Under the pieces are notes generated by a model. That model searched no databases, was not told where the DNA came from, and saw only the letters and a program-made list of their open reading frames with translations. The position numbers were made by a program, and so were the translations under genes. From Candidatus Parvarchaeota archaeon (GTDB lineage Archaea; Nanobdellota; Nanobdellia; Parvarchaeales; Parvarchaeaceae), in assembly GCA_023378805.1 (NCBI GenBank), contig JAMCSQ010000026.1:1-5533 (forward strand): a DNA stretch of 5,533 nucleotides, read 5' to 3'. Shown piece after piece: positions 1 to 4,838 of the stretch. How positions within the stretch are numbered: the stretch's first letter is position 1; every line of letters starts with the position of its first letter.

Positions 1-85
1 GGTAATTTACTAAATTAGAACCTTTTTCTTCTCTCTTTAATTTTATCTTTATCTCTTCGTAACTTTCCTTTTCATCGTATGCCAT
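1..85 (-). CDS. N-terminal fragment of an unrecognised small or highly charged protein, cut by the left window edge
   Basis: Reading the minus strand from an ATG at 83-85, the frame stays open for 28 codons to the window edge. The visible residues begin MAYDEKESYEEIKIKLKREE and are rich in Lys and Glu, compatible with a surface-exposed amphipathic helix or a short coiled coil. No family is recognised and no function is offered. The start is constrained because the codon directly before the ATG is an in-frame TAA (86-88). There is no Shine-Dalgarno sequence, but a TTTAAAT box at 110-116 sits about 28 bases upstream, the same arrangement seen at the other starts in this window, which is the main reason to call this a gene. 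It lies downstream of the tRNA on the same strand. The fragment is short enough that a chance open frame cannot be excluded. Confidence 0.55.
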   Translation of the reverse strand, partial: MAYDEKESYEEIKIKLKREEKGSNLVNY

Positions 86-109
86 TTAATTACTATGAAG
101 CGAGTTATG

Positions 110-116
110 ATTTAAA
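110..116 (-). promoter_or_regulatory. Probable TATA box for the gene starting at 85
   Basis: The minus strand reads GGTTTAAATCATAA here. The TTTAAAT core is centred about 28 bases upstream of the ATG at 83-85, consistent with leaderless or near-leaderless transcription. The purines just upstream (AAGG) could serve as a weak TFB recognition element. In AT-rich DNA a single box is weak evidence; the matching spacing at the other starts in the window strengthens it. Confidence 0.4.
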
Positions 117-223
117 CCTTGCTATGCCATTAAAGTGATCTGTATTTTAGTTTTTATGTTGCTTTTTGTAAATTGAAAACTATTTAGCTAAAACATTAAA
201 ACGGAATATTTTTTAATTACTGT

Positions 224-228
224 AAAAA
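224..228 (-). terminator. T5 run directly after the tRNA, probable archaeal terminator
   Basis: On the minus strand five consecutive T residues begin immediately after the tRNA discriminator base G73. Archaeal RNA polymerase commonly terminates on short T-tracts without a hairpin, so this probably ends the tRNA transcript. The run also shows that CCA is not encoded and must be added after transcription. Confidence 0.5.
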
Positions 229-311
229 CGCTGGGTGCAGGATTCGAACCTACGCATCCTTTCGGAAACCGGTTCTCGAGACCGGCGCTTTAACCGCTCA
301 GCCAACCCAGC
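229..311 (-). tRNA. trnS: tRNA-Ser, anticodon CGA
   Basis: The minus strand folds as a class II tRNA. The 7-bp acceptor stem pairs GCTGGGT with ACCCAGC, followed by discriminator G73, usual for serine. The D stem has 3 bp (GCT/AGC), with GG in the loop. The anticodon stem pairs CCGGT with ACCGG around loop CTCGAGA, giving anticodon CGA, which reads UCG codons; TCG is used in neighbouring genes. A long variable arm has a TCC/GGA stem closed by a GAAA tetraloop. The T arm pairs GTAGG with CCTGC (one T-G pair) around TTCGAAT. There is no intron and no encoded CCA. It is transcribed divergently from the glycosyltransferase starting at 380, with 68 bases between them. The serine identity rests on the anticodon, long variable arm and G73, and is firm. 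Confidence 0.97.
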
Positions 312-349
312 TTTTCACTTTTTTATATGAATTTTCTAGTTATTATTGC

Positions 350-358
350 TTTAAATTT
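350..358 (+). promoter_or_regulatory. TATA box for the glycosyltransferase at 380, possibly shared with the tRNA
   Basis: TTTAAATTT is centred at 354, 26 bases upstream of the GTG at 380, the canonical archaeal TATA-to-start spacing if the transcript begins at the start codon. The element is almost its own reverse complement (AAATTTAAA on the minus strand). Read that way it lies about 43 bases upstream of the tRNA 5' end, which would give a tRNA leader of about 17 bases. An alternative minus-strand tRNA box is AATAATA at 341-347. The assignment to the gene at 380 is reasonable; the shared use is inference. Confidence 0.5.
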
Positions 359-379
359 TACTCTTGCTATTAAAATATC

Positions 380-1393
380 GTGGAAGTAACACTTATAGCA
401 GAGACCCTGGACCCGAGCAGGGGCGGTATACCAAGATATAACTATGAGATAAGCAAGATAAAAGATATAAAAAATGTGGTTGACTTTTCAAAAAGCCTTA
501 GCAACGAAGGGCTTTCAAACAAACTGCTAAACAAGCTTTACAGGCGTAAAAAAGTACTTGAAAGAAATGCAGACAAGCTTGGAAAGGTACTGCATTTCAC
601 ACAGCCTGAAGTAATGGTTAAAACCAAAGAACTAAGAAAAAGGAAAGTAATTCTTACAGTGCATGACTTGGCGGTTTTCGGTGCTATGAAGGTTAAAGGA
701 ATTTATGGAAGTTTACGCGGAATGTCCTTTCGAAAGCAGTTTAAGTTTGCTGTTGAACGCGCTGACACTATAATGGTGAACAGCACTCAAACCAGAGATG
801 AGCTAATAAACATACTCAAAGCTGATGCTGGAAAGATAGTAGTTGATAACCTTGGCATAGAAGAGAAATTCAAGCCCTTAGAAGTCAAAAAGGAAGGCAT
901 AATCGGCTACTTTGGCGGTTTCAACAGAAGAAAGAGAGTTGATAAGCTTATCGATGACTTTATAGCTTCGTCATTGAATGCAAAGCTAAAGCTAGTCATA
1001 TTCGGAAACAATGAGGATTACCCAATACTAAAGAAAAAATATGAAAAGTTCGGCAGCATAATCTTTAAAGATAAAATACCTGAAGAGGATATAGTAAAGG
1101 TAATAAACGGCTTCGATTACTTTGTTTATCCTACTTCGTATGAAGGTTTTGGCTTGCCATTACTGGAGTGCATAGCCTGTGGTATACCTTCTTTTGTATA
1201 CAAAGATGCCGTTATACCGGAAGAAGTCAAAAAGTATGCCATTGAGATTGACAAACTGGATGACATAATTACAAAGGATTACAAGGAACTGCAAAAGGAA
1301 TTTACGGAAAAGGCAAAGAAAGCAAAGGAAGAATTCTCCTGGGACAAATGCCGTGGAACTCTTCTGGAAGAGTACAAAAAACTGCTTAATTAA
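380..1393 (+). CDS. GT4-type glycosyltransferase (GT-B fold, retaining)
   Basis: A 337-residue protein predicted to transfer a sugar from a nucleotide-sugar donor to a glycan or lipid acceptor on the cytosolic side; donor and acceptor cannot be told. The N-terminal acceptor domain starts with a beta strand and the glycine loop GGIPRY (15-20), followed by TVHDL (93-97) and VNSTQTRDEL (133-142), typical of GT4 enzymes. The C-terminal donor domain opens with GYFGGFNRRKRVDKL (176-190). It carries the EX7E element as E255 and E263 in YEGFGLPLLECIACGIP, where the second Glu normally contacts the donor nucleotide. The length is at the short end for the family. There is no signal peptide or membrane segment. 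The GTG start is well constrained: an in-frame TAA lies at 371-373, and the protein begins right at the first strand of the fold. No Shine-Dalgarno is present; a TATA-like box at -26 suggests a leaderless transcript. It converges on the sulfatase-family gene with 17 bases between stops. Confidence 0.93.
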   Translation: MEVTLIAETLDPSRGGIPRYNYEISKIKDIKNVVDFSKSLSNEGLSNKLLNKLYRRKKVLERNADKLGKVLHFTQPEVMVKTKELRKRKVILTVHDLAVFGAMKVKGIYGSLRGMSFRKQFKFAVERADTIMVNSTQTRDELINILKADAGKIVVDNLGIEEKFKPLEVKKEGIIGYFGGFNRRKRVDKLIDDFIASSLNAKLKLVIFGNNEDYPILKKKYEKFGSIIFKDKIPEEDIVKVINGFDYFVYPTSYEGFGLPLLECIACGIPSFVYKDAVIPEEVKKYAIEIDKLDDIITKDYKELQKEFTEKAKKAKEEFSWDKCRGTLLEEYKKLLN

Positions 1394-1410
1394 TTGTTTT
1401 ATCTAAATTA

Positions 1411-2739
1411 TTAGTCTGGAAGCTTAAAATTCTCTTTTCCTGCAAAAATTTCTAACTCATTCTTTAAGTCTTCAAACTCCTCTTTATAATCCTTGGGATC
1501 TACATCTTGTCCGTCCTTTGTAAATTCCTCTATCAAGCCGTCGGTTCCGTTTATATTTAGTTTAAATCCATTCTTGAAAACTGCCTTTCTTACTTTCTCA
1601 TACTTCTGTTTTACATAGTCTGCTCTGTCCTTATATATGTCTGGTAATACTATTGTAGTTCCATACGATTCAGAAAACGCAGTTTCTGCTGTAAGAACTG
1701 AATCATCCCCACTTTCAAGCATGCTTTTTATAAGCTTTAGTATGCTAGTTGTACTTTGATACCCTTTCTTCTTTTCAAATTTCTTGCTGTTAGGGTATTT
1801 TATTATTAAAGGTACGCGTATTATCTCATCATAAAGGAAAGTATCATGATACATGTGACCATGCTCGTTAAAGGCCTGCCCATGATCTGCGGTCACTATA
1901 ATCAAAGTATTATCGTATAAACCGCTTTTCTTCAAGGTATTTATCAGTACACCCAACTGCGAATCGAGGTACTCTAATTCCGTTATGTACTTACCCTTTA
2001 GATAGTTTGCCCGACTTTGGCTTAATTTTTTAATTCCAACGTAGTTTTTGAATATTTCATCGCCGTGTGAAATTGTTTCGTATGGCTCGTGCATCTCCAT
2101 GAAGTTTATGAACTTGAAGGACATATCATGCCACCTGCCATAGGACATAAGATTATTGGTAAGTGTGCTTCCCTTATCCAATGGGAAGTTGTAAAGACCG
2201 TCTATTTTTTTCATTTTTCTGAAATAAGAATAAAACTTAGGAATATCTAATAACCTGCCTTTCTTTAATAGATTAAAGAATATCTCCTTAGGGCTTCTGC
2301 CAAGAGTTCTAGCTTCCTTTATTATTGTAGATTCCCTTGTTAATGGTCTGGCATAGTCTATCATGTAAAAGCTATCAAATCCTTTATCAAAAAGCATCTG
2401 TGGCGAAACCATTACATTATTAGAAAGCCCTTCGGTTGTGTATCCTTTGCTGTGAAAGAACTCTGACATTCTTTCTGCGCTTAACTGTTCATGAAACTTG
2501 TTAAGTCCATATAATTTAACTTCAAATGTTTCATGTACTCTGTGCTCGCTTGGGTACAAGCCTGTAAAAATTGAAACATGTGAAGGGTAAGTCCATGGTG
2601 CGGGGGCTATTGCGTTTTCATAAACCATCGAGTCTTCTGCTAATCTGTTTAGATTAGGGGTTTTTGCTTCTCCGCCGTATACTTCCACTACATCTTTTCT
2701 CAATGTATCGCACACTATCAAAAGAACGTTTGGGTACAT
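1411..2739 (-). CDS. Sulfatase / alkaline-phosphatase-superfamily protein with Thr at the nucleophile position
   Basis: A 442-residue protein of the sulfatase fold, expected to cleave or transfer a sulfate- or phosphate-type ester. Metal-site motifs appear in order: NVLLIVCDTLRKD (4-16, D11), TPNLNRLAEDS (27-37), WTYPSHVSIFTG (49-60), MHEPY (216-220), and TADHG (283-287, D285 and H286) followed by H293, H298 and RVPLII (308-313). In true sulfatases the third motif is C/S-x-P-S-R and its first residue becomes formylglycine. Here that residue is Thr50 (T-Y-P-S-H), which cannot be converted. Thr is the nucleophile in phosphoethanolamine transferases and lipoteichoic acid synthase of the same superfamily, so phosphoryl chemistry is at least as likely as sulfate hydrolysis. 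There is no signal peptide or membrane segment; the core starts at residue 4, implying cytosolic action. It follows the glycosyltransferase at 2765-3811 after 25 bases on the same strand, but has its own TATA-like box and no Shine-Dalgarno. The substrate is unknown; a modification of the glycan built by its neighbours is the contextual guess. Confidence 0.9.
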   Translation of the reverse strand: MYPNVLLIVCDTLRKDVVEVYGGEAKTPNLNRLAEDSMVYENAIAPAPWTYPSHVSIFTGLYPSEHRVHETFEVKLYGLNKFHEQLSAERMSEFFHSKGYTTEGLSNNVMVSPQMLFDKGFDSFYMIDYARPLTRESTIIKEARTLGRSPKEIFFNLLKKGRLLDIPKFYSYFRKMKKIDGLYNFPLDKGSTLTNNLMSYGRWHDMSFKFINFMEMHEPYETISHGDEIFKNYVGIKKLSQSRANYLKGKYITELEYLDSQLGVLINTLKKSGLYDNTLIIVTADHGQAFNEHGHMYHDTFLYDEIIRVPLIIKYPNSKKFEKKKGYQSTTSILKLIKSMLESGDDSVLTAETAFSESYGTTIVLPDIYKDRADYVKQKYEKVRKAVFKNGFKLNINGTDGLIEEFTKDGQDVDPKDYKEEFEDLKNELEIFAGKENFKLPD

Positions 2740-2760
2740 AAGACAACTCTAAATTAGTTA

Positions 2761-2769
2761 TAATTTAAA
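2761..2769 (-). promoter_or_regulatory. TATA box for the sulfatase-family gene, overlapping the upstream stop codon
   Basis: The minus strand reads TTTAAATTA, centred at 2765, 26 bases upstream of the ATG at 2737-2739. It overlaps the TAA stop codon (2765-2767) of the upstream glycosyltransferase. The purine-rich GGAGGGAAG just upstream (still coding) could contribute TFB contacts. The spacing supports an independent leaderless transcript; read-through from the upstream gene is not excluded. Confidence 0.5.
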
Positions 2770-3811
2770 TACTTCCCTCCAAAAATTCTTCTATATATTT
2801 TTTGAAAAGTATTCTACTGGATTTCTCATTTACTTTTCTCCCTATTGCTCTTGCTTTCTTTGAAAGTCTCAACTTTTCGGCATAACTTAGATTGAAATAA
2901 TCTACTATCTCTTTTGCTACCTTGTTATAATCAAGCGGAAGAACAAACTTTGGATTTATTTTATTTACAAACTCCTTTGAGCCAGTGTACTCTGAAACTA
3001 TTACTGGCAAACCCGCAGTAAGAGCTTCAGTAACTGAAATAGGCATTGCATCCCCCTTTCCAAGATGAACATAAAGAGCTGCTTTCTTAAGATAATCCGC
3101 TATGCTTTTTACACTGCCTGTAAAGATTATGTCTTCTGCTATTGAATACTGTGAAACTATGCTTTCGTTGTTCCCGCCCACTATAAAAAGTTTTAAATTT
3201 CTCATCTTATTCTTTGCCTCCTTGAAGGCTTTAACAAGTAAATCCACTCCTTTTAAATCAAAGTTTCCAAAACGAAGCCGTATATTTCCGACAAAAATTA
3301 TATTCCTGCTTTTCAAATTTGGCTTTATCTTAAGCAGTTCCTTCCTTACTTTTTCATTTGGTGCGGGATAAACTACTTTTATTTTTTCCGGTTTAACACC
3401 TAATTTTATCAAAAAATCCCTCTGCATATTGCTTACTGCTATAAATAAATCTACCTTTTTTATAAGCATTTTATACAAAAGCAGCTTAGATTTGCTTACA
3501 AACCCGTTGAATATTAAGTAAGGCCACTCTGAAGCTACTATTACTATTATTTTTGTTTTATTATTAACTGCTCCAGAATACAGCAAGCCTACCAAAGCCA
3601 AGTCCTCAAATATTATTGCATTAAATCCCTTTAATGGCTTTTTCATGCCAGAAAACGTTTTATAGATATTTAAGTATCGTAACCCCCTACTGTTAACTTT
3701 AGAAAGTTCAGGAACTATAATTTCTGTTGCATTCAACCCGCTTACAAAATTCTTGTGAGCCCAATGCCCCCCATTTGACAAATGAACGAAAGCTATGTTA
3801 TTATAGACCAT
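2765..3811 (-). CDS. GT4-type glycosyltransferase (GT-B fold) with a D-x7-E variant of the EX7E motif
   Basis: A 348-residue predicted retaining glycosyltransferase, probably acting on a membrane-linked or nascent glycan; substrates unknown. The N-terminal domain begins NIAFVHLSNGGHWAHKNF (5-22), and IAVSNMQRDFLIKLGV (124-139) plus VVYPAPN (146-152) mark the interdomain region typical of GT4 proteins. The donor domain starts IIFVGNIRLRFGNFDLKGVD (171-190). The motif DAMPISVTEALTAGLPVIVS (254-273) fills the EX7E position, but its first acidic residue is Asp254 rather than Glu; the second is Glu262, followed by TGSKEFV (276-282). There is no signal peptide or membrane segment, and the length is normal for the short GT4 enzymes. 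The ATG at 3809-3811 is the first possible start after an in-frame stop (3830-3832, minus-strand TAA). There is no Shine-Dalgarno; a TTTATTTA box lies about 24 bases upstream. It is divergent from the epimerase and upstream of the sulfatase-family gene. Confidence 0.92.
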   Translation of the reverse strand: MVYNNIAFVHLSNGGHWAHKNFVSGLNATEIIVPELSKVNSRGLRYLNIYKTFSGMKKPLKGFNAIIFEDLALVGLLYSGAVNNKTKIIVIVASEWPYLIFNGFVSKSKLLLYKMLIKKVDLFIAVSNMQRDFLIKLGVKPEKIKVVYPAPNEKVRKELLKIKPNLKSRNIIFVGNIRLRFGNFDLKGVDLLVKAFKEAKNKMRNLKLFIVGGNNESIVSQYSIAEDIIFTGSVKSIADYLKKAALYVHLGKGDAMPISVTEALTAGLPVIVSEYTGSKEFVNKINPKFVLPLDYNKVAKEIVDYFNLSYAEKLRLSKKARAIGRKVNEKSSRILFKKYIEEFLEGSI

Positions 3812-3830
3812 ATCAAAATGATAAAATGCT

Positions 3831-3838
3831 TAAATAAA
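3831..3838 (-). promoter_or_regulatory. TATA box for the glycosyltransferase starting at 3811
   Basis: The minus strand reads TTTATTTA, centred about 24 bases upstream of the ATG at 3809-3811, with purine-rich AAGGAATA a few bases farther upstream as a possible TFB element. It sits in a 70-base divergent gap, only 11 bases from the oppositely oriented box at 3850-3858. Confidence 0.5.
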
Positions 3839-3849
3839 TGTATTCCTTG

Positions 3850-3858
3850 TTATAAATA
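3850..3858 (+). promoter_or_regulatory. TATA box for the epimerase at 3882
   Basis: TTATAAATA is centred at 3854, 28 bases upstream of the ATG at 3882, and closely resembles the archaeal TATA consensus. It is the strongest box in the window. The second AT stretch, TATAAAA at 3871-3877, is too close to the start codon to act as its TATA box. Confidence 0.6.
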
Positions 3859-3881
3859 AAGATAGATTAATATAAAAACTA

Positions 3882-4838
3882 ATGGAAAACGCATACAAAA
3901 AAAGTATTATAGTTACGGGAGGGGCTGGATTCATAGGTTCTAATCTTATAGAAACTTTAATAGAAGAAAATGAAATAATAGTAATTGATGATTTATCGAA
4001 TTCTGCAGGTGACAAATTCATAAAAGGCTTTGAAAAGAGAGATAATTTCAAATTGATAACGAATGACATAAACAAAGCAGGAGCATTCGATTCTATTGGC
4101 AAAGCAGATTTAGTAATACACTTCGCTGCAAACCCTGAAGTTAGTAAAGGATATGAAAATCCGGATATATCTTTTAATGATATAAACGGTACAAAAAATG
4201 TGTTAAAATTCCTGAAAGAAAAGGAAATAAAAAACATGATATTTGCATCTTCTTCTGTTGTTTATGGAGAACCTGAAAGCATGCCTATAAAGGAGAACCA
4301 AGGTCCGTACAAACCAATCTCTGCTTATGGGGCCTACAAATTGGCTAGTGAAGGCATGATAACTTCTTATTCCCATTACTACGGGATAAAAGCAGGGATA
4401 TTCAGATTTGCCAATGTTGTTGGAAAAAATCAAACACATGGGGTAATACTGGATTTTATAAACAAACTTAAGATCAATCCGAAAGAATTGACTATATTGG
4501 GTGACGGCACGCAAAACAAGTCATACATACATGTAAGTGACTGCATTTCAGCCATTATGTACTTAAATGAGAAAATTGATAAAACGGAGATAATAAACCT
4601 TGGAAATATAGGTACTACCTCCGTTTTGAAAATTGCCGATACGGTTAAAGGTAAAATGGGACTAAAGGAAGTAAACTATAAAATGTCAGATTCTAAAGAT
4701 GGAAGAGGTTGGAAAGGAGATGTAAAAAAGATAGAGTTGGATACATCAAAAGCAGAGAACTTAGGATGGAAAAACAAATACGACAGTGATGAAGCCGTTG
4801 AGAAAGCAGTTATTGAGATACTTACACAAACAAGCTAA
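3882..4838 (+). CDS. NAD-dependent nucleotide-sugar epimerase/dehydratase (extended SDR, GalE-like)
   Basis: A 318-residue extended short-chain dehydrogenase/reductase, expected to oxidise the sugar of an NDP-sugar at C4 with tightly bound NAD and give an epimerised or dehydrated sugar for the neighbouring transferases. The dinucleotide loop is TGGAGFIGS (12-20), with D36 in VIDDLSN at the adenosine-ribose position, favouring NAD over NADP. The active site has ASSSVVYGE (122-130) and the Y149-x3-K153 pair in SAYGAYKLASE. The substrate half carries FRFANVVG (174-181), the block THGVILDFINKL (185-196), ILGDGTQNKSYIHVSD (205-220) and NLGN (239-242). The length matches archaeal GalE-like proteins. 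Whether it is a 4-epimerase (UDP-Glc/Gal or the N-acetyl forms) or a 4,6-dehydratase cannot be decided by eye; epimerase is preferred. The ATG is the first start after an in-frame TAA at 3873-3875. No Shine-Dalgarno is present; a TATA-like box lies at -28. Its stop overlaps the convergent gene by 4 bases. Confidence 0.93.
   Translation: MENAYKKSIIVTGGAGFIGSNLIETLIEENEIIVIDDLSNSAGDKFIKGFEKRDNFKLITNDINKAGAFDSIGKADLVIHFAANPEVSKGYENPDISFNDINGTKNVLKFLKEKEIKNMIFASSSVVYGEPESMPIKENQGPYKPISAYGAYKLASEGMITSYSHYYGIKAGIFRFANVVGKNQTHGVILDFINKLKINPKELTILGDGTQNKSYIHVSDCISAIMYLNEKIDKTEIINLGNIGTTSVLKIADTVKGKMGLKEVNYKMSDSKDGRGWKGDVKKIELDTSKAENLGWKNKYDSDEAVEKAVIEILTQTS

Noticed and set aside
229..311. tRNA-Ser as an integration site marking a genomic island
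   Set aside because: No second copy of the tRNA 3' end, no integrase and no direct repeat is visible in the window, and the glycan genes lie on the 5' side of the tRNA, opposite to the usual attachment end.
1394..1410. Terminator between the convergent genes
   Set aside because: The 17 bases hold only one TTTT and no inverted repeat, which is too weak to call in AT-rich DNA.
2774..2779. GGAGGG (minus strand) as a Shine-Dalgarno for the sulfatase-family gene
   Set aside because: It is about 35 bases from the ATG, far too distant, and encodes the C-terminal residues of the upstream glycosyltransferase.
3102..3371. Plus-strand open frame of 89 codons inside the second glycosyltransferase
   Set aside because: Its product is the Phe/Leu/Ser-rich pattern expected from the reverse of Lys/Glu-rich coding sequence, and the opposite frame has strong GT4 motifs.
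3871..3877. TATAAAA as the TATA box of the epimerase
   Set aside because: It is only 5-11 bases before the ATG, which would place the transcript start inside the gene; the box at 3850-3858 has the right spacing.
3830..4237. Minus-strand open frame of 135 codons opposite the epimerase
   Set aside because: It overlaps a gene with clear SDR motifs, encodes a low-complexity Phe/Ser/Leu-rich product typical of antisense reading of AT-rich coding DNA, and has no family features.
4203..4514. Minus-strand open frame of 103 codons opposite the epimerase
   Set aside because: It lies wholly inside the epimerase, across its catalytic YxxxK region, and its product resembles no family.
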